Source: an uncultured eubacterium 1-6 (lineage in GTDB: Bacteria > Bacillota > Clostridia > Lachnospirales > Lachnospiraceae). From it: 64,000 nt of DNA. Both the position numbers and the translations under genes were made by a program. Of the stretch, positions 31,836-41,234 are shown one piece after another. Under the pieces are notes generated by a model. The model made no database searches and was not told the origin of the DNA. It worked only from the letters and a program-made list of their open reading frames with translations. The stretch covers positions 162,243 through 226,242 of the forward strand of contig CAIFEZ010000001.1 in assembly GCA_903789595.1 (NCBI GenBank), in the 5' to 3' direction. Positions within the stretch are counted from its first letter, which is position 1. Each line of letters opens with the position of its first letter.

Positions 31836-32105
31836 AATGCTGGAAATGCAAGAAAATACATGGAAAATAAGTGTATCGGGAAAGAATCAGACAGGGCAAT
31901 CCGTTACACTATCATCATCAAAGCTGATGCGCAACTGATGTCAGCGTGAAAGGCCGGACTTTTCAGAAAATTGTATTCAGAAAGTAAAACAATAGGTGAC
32001 AGACAGAAATCCGGTGCGCAAACTTCAATGCCGGAATTTATACAGCAATGCGGAAATTTACAATGACATATTTCATGCAAATTCGATAATGCAAGGAGGA
32101 TCATC

Positions 32106-32978
32106 ATGTATACCTACAATAAAAAAGGGCCGAAGCGCGGAGTTGCGCTTTACAGTTATTCGGCAGAATTCGGGCTTACAAAGACTCTGGAAGACTGCTT
32201 TGAGGACGTTCATGACATGGGAGCGCACGGAATTGAAATTCTGGCCAACACGCACATCGAGAATTATCCGTATCCCACGGATGAGTGGGTGGAAAAATGG
32301 TTCCGCCTCTGTGACAAGTACGAGATCGTTCCGGTAGAATACGGAAACTGGATTGATTCTCACGTCATGGGCGACAGAGATCTTACAACGGAAGAAGCAG
32401 TGGAAATGCTGAAGCGGGATATCCGTCTGGCACATCGTCTCGGATTTACTGTAATGCGAACCAAGATGCCGGTGATCAATGATCTGCTGGAGCCGGTTCT
32501 GAACTGGCGGGAAATCATCAAAGGCGCTCTTCCTCTGGCAGAAGAGTTAAATATCAAAATGTGCCCGGAGATTCATACACCGTCAAATCTTCAGGGAAAG
32601 CTGGTCACTGACTTTGTGGACTTCATAAAAGAAACCGGTACAAAGAATTTTGGTCTTAACATCGACTTTTCCGTATTCCGGACTGCGTTTGCAGAAGGAG
32701 AGTGGCGAGATCCGAACTTTACCCCGAATAAACCGGAAGATCTCATTCCGCTTCTTCCATATATCTATTGCTGCCACGCAAAGTTCATTCATATGAGCGA
32801 TGATTTTCGTGAAACAACGATTCCGTATCCGGAGATCATTAAAGTCATGACGGATAACGGTTATGACGGATATCTGCTGAGTGAGTATGAAGGAGCAGAC
32901 AAATACGACGATGATTATGAGGTAGGACAAACACTGAGAAAACAGCATATCATGCTGAAAAATCTTCTCGGAGACTAA
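32106..32978 (+). CDS. Sugar phosphate isomerase/epimerase-type TIM barrel, likely C-glycoside deglycosidase alpha subunit
   Basis: A 290-residue xylose-isomerase-like barrel. Candidate metal ligands in family order are E155 (in CPEIH), D187 (in NIDFS), H224 (in CCHAKF) and E260 (in LSEYEG); H157 next to E155 could be the general base. The next gene encodes a DUF6379 protein, which is the beta subunit of the characterised C-glycoside deglycosidases (DgpB/C, CarB/C, DfgA/B types), and the alpha subunits of those are barrels of this kind. The pair would eliminate the aglycone from a 3-oxo-C-glucoside in the cytoplasm. ATG 32106 follows AAGGAGG. The substrate is inferred, not shown. Confidence 0.75.
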   Translation: MYTYNKKGPKRGVALYSYSAEFGLTKTLEDCFEDVHDMGAHGIEILANTHIENYPYPTDEWVEKWFRLCDKYEIVPVEYGNWIDSHVMGDRDLTTEEAVEMLKRDIRLAHRLGFTVMRTKMPVINDLLEPVLNWREIIKGALPLAEELNIKMCPEIHTPSNLQGKLVTDFVDFIKETGTKNFGLNIDFSVFRTAFAEGEWRDPNFTPNKPEDLIPLLPYIYCCHAKFIHMSDDFRETTIPYPEIIKVMTDNGYDGYLLSEYEGADKYDDDYEVGQTLRKQHIMLKNLLGD

Positions 32979-32990
32979 GGAGGCAATAAG

Positions 32991-33434
32991 ATGGAAAAAC
33001 AGGTCATTCAGTCCGTGGGATTCAGAAATATAAAAAATGCAAATAATGAGACAACGGGTTTTCAGTTCAAGGTGCGTCTGCCGTATTACAGAGGAATCTA
33101 CCTTTCGCAGATCCGTCCGGGTACTCTTTTCGTAGACGGAGAACGAATCGATAAGGAGCAGATCACATGGGTGATTAACGGTGAAGAATATACGAATGAA
33201 GAGATGCGGACAAACTTTCAGGTCCATTGGGCCGTGACAAAGCCTGCTGTGTTAAAGGTGAAAAAGACAGGCGGTCTGGCGCAGGGCTATCATGACCTGA
33301 AATATGGCTTCTGTTTCACTTCCTCCTATATGCCGCCGATTATTCAGGCAAACCTGGATCCGGACAAGGAGAGCATGGTATTCATGCCCGAATTCGGACA
33401 TCATGTGAATGAAAGACGGCTTCTGATCGTCTGA
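32991..33434 (+). CDS. DUF6379 protein, likely C-glycoside deglycosidase beta subunit
   Basis: A 147-residue, beta-rich soluble protein beginning 'MEKQVIQSVGFRNIKN' with 'GFQFKVRLPYYRGIYLSQIRPGTLFVDGERI' and C-terminal 'KYGFCFTSSYMPP'. This pattern is that of the small beta subunit of C-glycoside deglycosidases, which wraps the catalytic barrel and supports the active site. It begins 12 nt after the barrel gene with AAGGAGG, so the two are made together in similar amounts. No signal peptide, so the complex is cytoplasmic. Confidence 0.75.
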   Translation: MEKQVIQSVGFRNIKNANNETTGFQFKVRLPYYRGIYLSQIRPGTLFVDGERIDKEQITWVINGEEYTNEEMRTNFQVHWAVTKPAVLKVKKTGGLAQGYHDLKYGFCFTSSYMPPIIQANLDPDKESMVFMPEFGHHVNERRLLIV

Positions 33435-33483
33435 TCAGATGGAACAGATGCAGCGGACAAATCCGATTAACCAAGAGACAATT

Positions 33484-33760
33484 ATGTCAGAAAATATCAG
33501 AATCGCAGTCATAGGACATGGCTTTATGGGACATGAACATGAAAAAATGTTGCCGGATTTTCCGGGGATCCGTCTGGTGGGTTTTTCGGATAATGATCCG
33601 GAGCAACTGAGGGATGTCGGTGAGGGGATGAAGAGATACGCCAGCAATGAAGAATTGCTGTCAGATCCGGAAGTTAATGTCAAAATCCATTGCACTTCGT
33701 GAACAGGAAACCCCGTTTGGCGTTATCAAGTATGATTTTGACGATTATAAGCCGGAATAA
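33484..33760 (+). pseudogene. Remnant of Gfo/Idh/MocA-family NAD-dependent oxidoreductase (internal deletion)
   Basis: From ATG 33484 about 67 residues match the start of a Gfo/Idh/MocA enzyme: 'IRIAVIGHGFMGHEHEKML' (NAD loop GxGxxG-like), 'LVGFSDNDPEQ', 'EELLSDPEVNV'. The frame then leaves the family and stops at 33702. Overlapping it in another frame, 33677-33760 encodes 'SKSIALREQETPFGVIKYDFDDY' ending at TAA, which looks like a genuine C-terminus. The simplest reading is a deletion of the middle (some 270 codons) with loss of frame at about 33677-33685. In related loci this position holds the enzyme that oxidises C3 of the sugar before C-C cleavage. Confidence 0.65.
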
Positions 33761-33863
33761 GGACCGGCACAGTCATCTGCATCTTCCGCAAACCGATTGC
33801 CATATGCTGCAGCAGAAAACAGTAGAAAACACCAGAAAACACAAAACATTTCGAATATCATAG

Positions 33864-33894
33864 ATTCCCCGGATGATTCTATCAGCCGGGGAAT
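33864..33894. terminator. Hairpin terminator after the oxidoreductase remnant
   Basis: ATTCCCCGG (33864-33872) and CCGGGGAAT (33886-33894) pair perfectly. The 367-bp gap 33761-34127 contains this hairpin and, near its end, a promoter; otherwise nothing recognised. Confidence 0.6.
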
Positions 33895-34014
33895 TTCGTG
33901 TGTGAAGTTCCGCCTGCTGTATTTGTCACACGGTTTGTTTGGATCAGCCTGAAATTCTCGTTCTGCGCGTTTGGCGGAAACAGTTTCTCTTTTTTTGTCA
34001 GAGATCTTCCGTAT

Positions 34015-34045
34015 TTGTGCCGCGCATTACATAATATGTTATAAT
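34015..34045 (+). promoter_or_regulatory. Promoter for the half-size EamA gene
   Basis: A consensus TATAAT at 34040-34045; the best -35 is TTGTGC (34015-34020) with a long 19-bp spacer. Confidence 0.5.
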
Positions 34046-34127
34046 GTTAGTATTAGTTCTGCTTCATAAGTAGTTGTTTATTCAGAACATTTATGCGTCA
34101 ACGAGGGTTGCTCAGGAGGAAATAAGT

Positions 34128-34544
34128 ATGTGGCTGTTATTTGCACTCGGTTCATCAGTTTTTGCAGCATTGACTTCGATTCTTGCCAAGATCGGTATTG
34201 AAGGTGTGAATTCAACGCTTGCGACAGCAATTCGAACGGTGGTCGTGGTTATCATGTCATGGGGAATGGTATTCCTGACAAATGTTCAGGGAGGCATCAC
34301 GGAGATCAGCAGAAGAAGCTGGCTTTTTCTGATTCTGTCAGGGCTTGCGACGGGCGCCTCCTGGCTTTGCTATTACAGAGCGCTCCAGATCGGAGATGCG
34401 TCGAAGGTTGTTCCGGTAGACAAACTGAGCGTTGTGATTACCCTTGTCATGGCGTTTGTGTTCCTTCATGAGCAGGTTTCAGTGAAATCCGTGATCGGAT
34501 GTGTGCTGATCGGTGCCGGAACGCTGTTGATGATCATTGCCTGA
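34128..34544 (+). CDS. Half-size EamA/DMT transporter (single EamA domain)
   Basis: A 138-residue protein with five membrane segments, just one EamA repeat ('WLLFALGSSVFAALTSILAKIGIEGVNSTLATAIRT', 'WLCYYRALQIGDASKVVPVDKLSVVITLVMAFVFLHE'). Full DMT carriers have two repeats; single-repeat forms are thought to work as dimers. ATG 34128 follows AGGAGGA by 7 nt. It is 25 bp upstream of the ketopantoate-reductase-like gene, so export of a metabolite linked to that enzyme is possible but unproven. Confidence 0.85.
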   Translation: MWLLFALGSSVFAALTSILAKIGIEGVNSTLATAIRTVVVVIMSWGMVFLTNVQGGITEISRRSWLFLILSGLATGASWLCYYRALQIGDASKVVPVDKLSVVITLVMAFVFLHEQVSVKSVIGCVLIGAGTLLMIIA

Positions 34545-34569
34545 ACAGAAGAACAGGAGACAGAGTCAT

Positions 34570-35490
34570 ATGAGAAAATATCTGGTGATCGGTGCGGGAG
34601 GCACCGGCGGCGCATTGGGCGCGTATCTTGCCCGGGGCGGGATGGATGTGACATTTATTGCGAGGGGCGCTCATCTGAATGCGATGAAGAACGACGGCCT
34701 TCGTGTAATTCGGACAGGCGACGAGTTTACCCTGAAGCCGGTGAAGGCGTGTACAATGGAAGCGTATTCGGAACATCCGGATGTGATTTTTGTCTGTGTG
34801 AAGGGATATTCTCTGGAATCCCTGTATCCGTTTCTCCGGCGAGCAGCAGATGAGAAGACTGTGGTCATTCCGATCCTGAACATTTACGGAACCGGCGCCG
34901 TCATGCAGAGGGAGCTTCCCGGCGTTCTCGTCACAGACGGCTGTATCTATGTCGCATCGCAGCTATACAGTCCCGGTGTGATCCTGATGAGCGGAGACAT
35001 TCTCAGGGTTGTGTTCGGTGTGCGTTCGCCGAAAGAATACCGGCCGGTCCTGAAGAAAATTGAAGAAGATCTGGCGGCCTGCGGAATAGGAGGAGGACTG
35101 AGTGAGAACATTCAGAGAGATGCGCTGATGAAGTATTCCTATGTATCTGCTCAGGGAGCCTGCGGACTTTATTTCAATGTGAGCGCGGGAGAAATCCAGA
35201 AGGAAGGACCCTGCCGTGATTTTTACCGCGAGCTGGTGCACGAGATTGATCTGCTCGCACAGGCACAGGAAATCCACTTTACAGAAGATATCGTCAAAAG
35301 GAACCTGAAGATCCTGGACAGCCTCAGTCCGGATATGACGACATCGCTTCAGAAGGATATTGCGGCGGGAAAATCTTCGGAAATAGACGGATTGATCTTT
35401 GAAGTGGTGCGGAACGCCCGACGGCTGAAGGTGGACGTTCCGGCATATGAGAAGGTTGCCTCAAAGCTCTCCGAATCATTAGACCGATAA
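34570..35490 (+). CDS. 2-dehydropantoate 2-reductase family protein
   Basis: A 306-residue oxidoreductase. The N-terminal Rossmann fold begins 'YLVIGAGGTGGALGAYLARGG' and includes 'FVCVKGYSLESL' and 'TDGCIYVASQLYSPGVI'; the C-terminal helical domain has 'KYSYVSAQGACGLYF' and 'SSLQKDIAAGKSSEIDGL' type features (here 'TTSLQKDIAAGKSSEIDGLIFEVVR'), the ApbA/PanE signature. PanE makes pantoate for CoA; many paralogues reduce other 2-keto acids, so the symbol is not assigned. ATG 34570 follows AGGAGA. The glycine loop is GAGGTGG rather than GxGxxG of strict PanE. Confidence 0.87.
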   Translation: MRKYLVIGAGGTGGALGAYLARGGMDVTFIARGAHLNAMKNDGLRVIRTGDEFTLKPVKACTMEAYSEHPDVIFVCVKGYSLESLYPFLRRAADEKTVVIPILNIYGTGAVMQRELPGVLVTDGCIYVASQLYSPGVILMSGDILRVVFGVRSPKEYRPVLKKIEEDLAACGIGGGLSENIQRDALMKYSYVSAQGACGLYFNVSAGEIQKEGPCRDFYRELVHEIDLLAQAQEIHFTEDIVKRNLKILDSLSPDMTTSLQKDIAAGKSSEIDGLIFEVVRNARRLKVDVPAYEKVASKLSESLDR

Positions 35491-35510
35491 AGAATTCTGG
35501 TATCCTGGCA

Positions 35511-36878
35511 TCACCGGGTGAGGTTGCGCAGCCAGCGGTACTTGTGAAAGTGATACATGACCCACGGGATTTTACCGACCTCATCCAGGCAGGTGCAGGC
35601 ATAGACCAGCAGCACCGGCCAGTGGAACAGGAAGGCACCGCAAAGCGCCACCGGGATGGCAATCCCCCACATGACAACGACGAGGGAGTAAACATCGAAT
35701 TTCGTGTCTCCGCCCGCATCGAAGATGCCGTTGATGACGACCGTATTTACACATCGGCCGATCATGTAGAACGAGGTTATGACCAGCATGCCGGCGCAGA
35801 GTGCTCTTGCTTCGGGCGTGAGCCGGTAGAAGAGCAGAACCGGGTGAATGACGAGAAGTACGACGGCGGTTGTCATGAAGCCGATGAGAAAGGAAATCTT
35901 CATCAGCCTCTGCCCGTAGATTTTCGCCAGGTCCAGGTGTCCCTGTCCGAGCTGATTTCCAAGGAGGATGGCTCCGGCGTTCGCAATGCCGTTGCACATA
36001 CAGCAGGCAAGATCCCTCACCACAGCGGCGACGGAGTTGGCCGCAGCCGCATTCTGCCCGAGGTGACCCATGATGGCGGAATAGGAAGTGAATCCGATTC
36101 CCCACAGCAGTGAGGCGCCAAGGAGAGGCAGACTGATCCGCCGGAAATCAGCTCCCAGAAGACGGTTTCGGTGAAAGAGCCTTCGGAGATCCGGGCGGAC
36201 AAAGTCTTTCTGAAGGGAGGAGCCTGCCGCCCAGGCAAGCTCAACGATCCGGGAAATCAGGGTTGCGAGTGCGGCGCCTTCCGCACCCATTTCCGGCGCT
36301 CCGATGAGACCGAAGATAAAGATAGAGTTCAGGACGATATTCAGAATCACTGCGCTCGATGAGATCAGTGCTGTCCGGCCTGCGTGGCCGGACAGCTTCA
36401 TAATGGTCAGATAGCACTGAGAAATGCCGGTCAGCAGATAGGACCATCCGGCGATTCGAAGATACGACGCGCCGATTTCCGCGAGTGTCGGATCGTTTGT
36501 GAAAATGGCCATCATTGTGCCGGGAATCAGAATACACAGAAGCCCGAACAGCAGGTCGATCAGAAAAGACAGCCGGAGCATGAGGTTAAAAATATCATGC
36601 AGACTTCTGAGATCTTTTTTGCCCCAGTACTGGGAACCGAGGATGGAACCGGCGGAGACTACGGAGCTGAGGAACATGTTCATCACGAACTGAATCTGTG
36701 TCGCCAGAGACACCGCGGCCATGGAATTCTGGTTCAGCCTTCCCAGCATGATCGCGTCTGCGGCGGCGACCGCCGCGAGCATGAGACTCTGCAGAGCGAT
36801 CGGGACGGCGAGCGATACCAGTTTCCGGTTAAAGATCGGATCGGAGAATAATCCCTGTTTCATCGATATCGATGGCAT
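35511..36878 (-). CDS. MATE family efflux transporter
   Basis: A complete 455-residue MATE exporter with 12 predicted membrane segments. Family features: 'IFNRKLVSLAVPIALQSLMLAAVAAADAIMLGRL' at the N-terminus, 'GSQYWGKKD' and the second-half 'GNQLGQGHLDLAK'. Its C-terminus matches the partial MATE gene at the window start, so the genome carries at least two such pumps. It exports cationic compounds using an ion gradient; substrate unknown. Start at 36878 follows GAGGT on the minus strand. It is convergent with the reductase gene (20-bp gap) and downstream of trpS. Confidence 0.93.
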   Translation of the reverse strand: MPSISMKQGLFSDPIFNRKLVSLAVPIALQSLMLAAVAAADAIMLGRLNQNSMAAVSLATQIQFVMNMFLSSVVSAGSILGSQYWGKKDLRSLHDIFNLMLRLSFLIDLLFGLLCILIPGTMMAIFTNDPTLAEIGASYLRIAGWSYLLTGISQCYLTIMKLSGHAGRTALISSSAVILNIVLNSIFIFGLIGAPEMGAEGAALATLISRIVELAWAAGSSLQKDFVRPDLRRLFHRNRLLGADFRRISLPLLGASLLWGIGFTSYSAIMGHLGQNAAAANSVAAVVRDLACCMCNGIANAGAILLGNQLGQGHLDLAKIYGQRLMKISFLIGFMTTAVVLLVIHPVLLFYRLTPEARALCAGMLVITSFYMIGRCVNTVVINGIFDAGGDTKFDVYSLVVVMWGIAIPVALCGAFLFHWPVLLVYACTCLDEVGKIPWVMYHFHKYRWLRNLTR

Positions 36879-36926
36879 AGTGAGATACCTCTTATTTCAT
36901 TTCGGGGGTCTTAAGGATCGTGCCGA

Positions 36927-38060
36927 TTACCGGTTGATCCAGGATTCCCAGTCTCCGATAATGGCATCATCGTCAAAATAGTTGATCCGCATGGCGTCGC
37001 GGACTTCTTCGAGCGTCCGGTTCGTTTCTTCCACGGCATGCTCGGTTCCTTTCCGGAGAATACGGTAAACCTCCGGGATATCAGCTGCCCATCTGGCTCT
37101 TTCCTCGCGGATCGGAGCAAGCATCTCTTCGAGCACCTTGATGAGGAACTTCTTGCATTTCACATCGCCGAGGCCGCCTTTTCTGTAGTGCTCCTTCATT
37201 TCCTCGAGGTTTGCGTACTCGGGAAGATATTCCGCAAACTGCTCATCCGTGCAGAACGCGTCCAGATAGGTGAATACGGCGTTGCCCTCTACATGGCCCG
37301 GATCGGCGATGTTCAGGTGCTGCGGGTCGGTGTACATGCCCATGACCTTTGTCTTGACAGTCTTCGGATCATCGGACAGATAGATGCAGTTGCCGAGAGA
37401 TTTCGACATCTTAGCTTTGCCGTCGGTGCCCGGCAGCCGTCTCTGGGTTTCGTTCTCCGGAAGAAGAATATCCGGTTCAACGAGAATGTCGCGGCTGTAT
37501 GTGGAATTGAACTTGCGGACAATTTCGCGTGTCTGCTCCAGCATCGGTTCCTGATCCTCTCCGACCGGGACGGTGGTCGCCTTAAAGGCGGTGATATCCG
37601 CTGCCTGGGATACCGGGTAGGTGAAAAATCCGGCGGGAAGACCGGCTTCATTATTGTTCACACCCTCGGAGCTGGAAAAGCCTCTCAGAGTCATTTCGTT
37701 CTTGACCGTGGGATTGCGGCTCAGTCTCTGGGTCGTCACCAGGTTCATATAATAGAAGGTCAGTGCATGAAGAGCCGGAATGCCGGACTGGATGCAGATG
37801 GTGGATTTCGCGGGATCGATGCCGACAGACAGGTAGTCCAGCGCAACCTCGATGATGTTGTCACGGATCTTCTGCGGATTGTCCCAGTTGTCGGTCAGCG
37901 CCTGATCATCGGCGATCAGAATATTGATTTCATCAAACTTGCCGGAATTCTGCAGCTGAACCCTTCTTCTCAGAGAGCCCACATAATGACCGAGATGAAG
38001 ACGGCCCGTGGGACGGTCTCCGGTCAGAATTACTTTTCTCTTACAGTCTTTTGCTTCCAT
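36927..38060 (-). CDS. trpS: Tryptophan--tRNA ligase
   Basis: A 377-residue class I synthetase. '[21 protein letters not shown]' contains the HIGH-type motif (HLGH), '[14 protein letters not shown]...[12 protein letters not shown]' and '[15 protein letters not shown]' bind tryptophan and ATP, and 'KMSKSLGN' is the second class I motif. The start at 38060 follows GGGAGGAAAT on the minus strand; the frame extends 28 codons upstream to 38144 without a ribosome site. Length is slightly above minimal TrpRS because of a central insertion. No T-box leader is evident immediately upstream. Confidence 0.96.
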   Translation of the reverse strand: MEAKDCKRKVILTGDRPTGRLHLGHYVGSLRRRVQLQNSGKFDEINILIADDQALTDNWDNPQKIRDNIIEVALDYLSVGIDPAKSTICIQSGIPALHALTFYYMNLVTTQRLSRNPTVKNEMTLRGFSSSEGVNNNEAGLPAGFFTYPVSQAADITAFKATTVPVGEDQEPMLEQTREIVRKFNSTYSRDILVEPDILLPENETQRRLPGTDGKAKMSKSLGNCIYLSDDPKTVKTKVMGMYTDPQHLNIADPGHVEGNAVFTYLDAFCTDEQFAEYLPEYANLEEMKEHYRKGGLGDVKCKKFLIKVLEEMLAPIREERARWAADIPEVYRILRKGTEHAVEETNRTLEEVRDAMRINYFDDDAIIGDWESWINR

Positions 38061-38272
38061 ATTTCCTCCCATATCTATCAGAATAAACGGCAGACGGAAG
38101 TGCCTGTCGCACTCCGTCGGGACGTTTCGAATCAACTCATTCAACTATAGCATAAAAGAAGATAAATTTGAAATGAATTGTGTAAAAATGACTGACAGAT
38201 CTGCCCGAAGCTGGTGTTCATGTGTGATCTGAAGGGCAGGAATCTTGTCTGGTCGATTGGGTGCAGATGCCG

Positions 38273-39820
38273 TCATTCATTTTCGAGAAGAGCGAAGGAA
38301 ATCAGCAGATGGAGGTGGACGTGCCAGTCGTCGAGATTCAGGGATGTGATTTCCTCTATTTTTTTCAGGTGCGCAAGTACTGTTGAGCGGTTCAGATACA
38401 GTTCTGCAGCGGTGTGCGTGACGTTGAATTTATTCTTGATATAGTGCTCCAGGGTATTCGCCAGAGACGAGGAGTGATTCCGGTCGTAAGTCAGGAGATC
38501 CAGAAATGCCTGATTTACGAGATCTCTGTAATATACCTTTTCGGAAGCACTGTCGAGGATATAGGTCATGGCATAGTCGGAGAAACGGTAATACCAGTAC
38601 ATATTGTCACGGATATTGCCGATTCGCAGGGCGGTTTCTGCCTCATACAGAGCGCAGCGGATCCGGAAAAAGTCGTCAAATTCGCTGCTGATTCCGGCTT
38701 TGTACAGAGAGTCGCGCAGAAAGGCCGCGATGTTCTCCTGAAAGCGGAAACGACCGGACATCTTTTCCGGTGAACCGAGATTGACGAGCAAAGCGACCTG
38801 CTGGTCAATGACGACGCCGCACGAGTCCGGAATGAGCAGCTCGAGCTGGTTCACTGAGACGGCATTTATTTCATCTTTTTCACGAACAAAATAGGGTGAG
38901 AACAGAACAAGAACATACCGGTCCTCTGTACTCCATCCGACATTGTGGAGGATGGACCTGACCAGGGGGCGGGACGATGGCTCCTGTTTCAGACAGGATG
39001 CGACGGCGTGATGCAGGCTGCTGAACGCAGGGGCGGGCATCGAGAATGGTGCGATCTGCCACAATATGTCAGAGATGGAATCTCCCAGGATTTTCAAGAA
39101 ATCATACTGGTCGGGCGTAAAGTCTTCTCGGGAGGTGAGCATGATCCGCGCATTGTAGGTGTTGCTGCCTTTCTTGAACAGATTGTAGCAGAGTGCGGGG
39201 ACGATTTTCCGCGCGGTATGGACCTGATACAGGACAACCTCTCTGGATGACTGGACAGCCTGATAGGAAGGATCCGTCAGGATGTCTTCCATGACATAGT
39301 GCGGAACATCCTCATTCGGATGAAGAAGGGCGGCGCTTCCGTGAAAGTCATCGGTGTACGCGATGTAATGGAATCGATTATCCGCGAGAATAATCGTACC
39401 GTGCAGGAGCTCTCTGCTGGAATTCAGCGCTTTTGTAATCTCCGGGATATCGGGATGAAGGTGTGTGATCATATCCTCCCAGTCTTCGATTTTCTCAAAG
39501 ACGGTATTCAGCGTATTGCACAGCTCTCTGAGATCCGCCGGTTTACGAAGACACAGAACGGCCGGATTTCCGGGAAGCGTCAGATCACCAATATCTGCAG
39601 AGACCCCGTTGCACAGATAGGCGTCCGCCTGGTGGTCCGGCGGAAGAAAGGCGAGCTCATCCGGGGTGACGATATAGATATGACCCGGCTGTGCCGGCGC
39701 ATCGTGATAACCGTCATAAAATTGAAAACCACAGAGTGATGGATTTGCCATTGACGGATCCGGCATTATGTCGTATCTGTTGGAAAGCATCTGTCTTAAG
39801 ATACGGAGAGTTGCCTGCAT
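38273..39820 (-). CDS. PucR-type helix-turn-helix regulator
   Basis: A 515-residue protein. The N-terminal half resembles a purine-catabolism-type sensor ('RILRQMLSNRYDIM', 'YIVTPDELAFLPP'), the middle a GGDEF-like/CdaR segment, and the C-terminus the HTH_30 domain of PucR/CdaR: 'LANTLEHYIKNKFNVTHTAAELYLNRSTVLAHLKKIEEITSL'. Such proteins activate neighbouring catabolic genes in response to small molecules such as purines or organic acids. The start at 39820 is supported by AAGGAGG 8 nt upstream. It is divergent from the UroD-like gene at 40186 and probably controls it and the transporter genes beyond. Confidence 0.85.
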   Translation of the reverse strand: MQATLRILRQMLSNRYDIMPDPSMANPSLCGFQFYDGYHDAPAQPGHIYIVTPDELAFLPPDHQADAYLCNGVSADIGDLTLPGNPAVLCLRKPADLRELCNTLNTVFEKIEDWEDMITHLHPDIPEITKALNSSRELLHGTIILADNRFHYIAYTDDFHGSAALLHPNEDVPHYVMEDILTDPSYQAVQSSREVVLYQVHTARKIVPALCYNLFKKGSNTYNARIMLTSREDFTPDQYDFLKILGDSISDILWQIAPFSMPAPAFSSLHHAVASCLKQEPSSRPLVRSILHNVGWSTEDRYVLVLFSPYFVREKDEINAVSVNQLELLIPDSCGVVIDQQVALLVNLGSPEKMSGRFRFQENIAAFLRDSLYKAGISSEFDDFFRIRCALYEAETALRIGNIRDNMYWYYRFSDYAMTYILDSASEKVYYRDLVNQAFLDLLTYDRNHSSSLANTLEHYIKNKFNVTHTAAELYLNRSTVLAHLKKIEEITSLNLDDWHVHLHLLISFALLENE

Positions 39821-40185
39821 GCTGAAAGCCTCCTTTTTCAACAATTTCAGCGATTTGCTGTGAAAATCAGTGGGTTTATATCCGAAAATTATACGTATTC
39901 TGCCGGGAAAAAGCAACTGAAGGGGATAGTGCGCGCAAATATTCTGGTCAAAGTGACGGATTTTCATGCGAAATCGGGCGTGAAATGACATAGTCGTCCA
40001 AAAAGGCACCTGTTATGATAACGGTATCGCAATTTTATCGCTATATTTTTTATCCTTTGCGGGCGCTCTTGTATTCTGCGGCCGGGCTTTCGGCGTGACA
40101 GCAGAAGACAGCCTGCAAAATACAAAAGGCAACAGCAGCGTGCGATTCATCCGGAAGCGAAGGAACAACGAGGAGGGAAGTCAGA
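39821..40185. other. Divergent control region between PucR-type and UroD-like genes
   Basis: A 365-bp gene-free stretch. It has a TATGAT (40014-40019) that could be a -10 box towards the UroD-like gene and a short palindrome around 40024-40040 (TATCGC/GCGATA-like). No repeat family member or riboswitch was recognised. Confidence 0.4.
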
Positions 40186-41193
40186 ATGCTTACACCAAAA
40201 CAAAATCTGCTTGAGACATTGAAGAAGAATGGGAAACCGGAGTGCCTTTGCAACTCTTTTACCATGCTGAAACCGATCGGCGGCGATCCCTGTTTTAAAC
40301 TGATCCGCGGAAACCGGATCAGAGGCACGGAATCAGAGGATGTCTGGGGAACACATATATCATTCCCGCAGGACGCACCGGCAGCCGTTCCGATCGTGAC
40401 ACCGGAAAATCAGGTGATCAAGGACATCACTCACTGGCGCGATTATGTAAAGGTACCGGATCTGGCCGGCCGCTGCCAGGAAGGATGGGAGGAAGCCATT
40501 CAGAACGAGAAGGCGATTGATCATGACCGCTATCTTACCTGTGTGATCATGGGCACAGGCATTTTTGAACAGCTTCATATGCTGATGACCTTCGAGGACA
40601 CACTCTGTAATCTGCTGGAGGAGCCGGATGACATGGAAGACCTGATTGATGCCATCTGCGAGTACCGTCTCACGTACATGAAGCTTGTCGTAGAACATCT
40701 GCATCCGGATCTGATCATTTCTCACGACGACTGGGGGTCCAAGAACAGCATGTTCATGTCGCCTTCCACCTGGCGTGAGCTGTTCAAGGAGCCGTATCGG
40801 AAGCTGTATTCCTATCTGCATGAAAATGGCGTGATTGTCATGCATCACGGTGATTCTTACATGGAGCCGATCGTAGAGGATATGGCAGAAATCGGCGTGG
40901 ATATCTGGCAGGGCGTTCTTCCAACCAACAACATAAAGGCGATCTCCGAGAAGGTCGGAGACCGGATGCTGCTGATGGGTGGAATCGACTCGGTAATTGA
41001 CAGAGCGGATGCGAGTGAGGATGAAATCCGGAAGGAAACCCGCAGGGCATGTGAGGAATACGGCAGCCTGAAGGGGTACTGGCCCGGCATCACCTATGGA
41101 GGACCGGGAACGATCTATCCGGAAGTGGAGAAGATCATCATTGATGAAATCAACAACTATAATAGAGATACATATGGAGTCGCTGTTTTCTGA
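40186..41193 (+). CDS. Uroporphyrinogen decarboxylase-family protein (MtaA/CmuA-like methyltransferase group)
   Basis: A 335-residue URO-D-fold protein: 'NLLETLKKNGKPECLCNSF', 'DLIISHDDWGSKNSMFMSPSTWRELFKEPYRKLYSYLHENG', 'MHHGDSYMEPIVEDMAEIGVDIWQGVLPTNNI' and 'MGGIDS'. It is not heme HemE: the gene is next to a transporter, not heme genes, and it groups by pattern with cobamide-dependent methyltransferases. In MtaA-type enzymes a HxC zinc motif sits where this protein reads HHGDS, so the thiol-activating Cys seems absent. No corrinoid protein is nearby. The reaction is unknown; ATG 40186 follows GAGGAGGG. Confidence 0.75.
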   Translation: MLTPKQNLLETLKKNGKPECLCNSFTMLKPIGGDPCFKLIRGNRIRGTESEDVWGTHISFPQDAPAAVPIVTPENQVIKDITHWRDYVKVPDLAGRCQEGWEEAIQNEKAIDHDRYLTCVIMGTGIFEQLHMLMTFEDTLCNLLEEPDDMEDLIDAICEYRLTYMKLVVEHLHPDLIISHDDWGSKNSMFMSPSTWRELFKEPYRKLYSYLHENGVIVMHHGDSYMEPIVEDMAEIGVDIWQGVLPTNNIKAISEKVGDRMLLMGGIDSVIDRADASEDEIRKETRRACEEYGSLKGYWPGITYGGPGTIYPEVEKIIIDEINNYNRDTYGVAVF

Positions 41194-41234
41194 TCATGCG
41201 GGCGGCCCAGCGTGATAATGAGGAGGCTATAATC

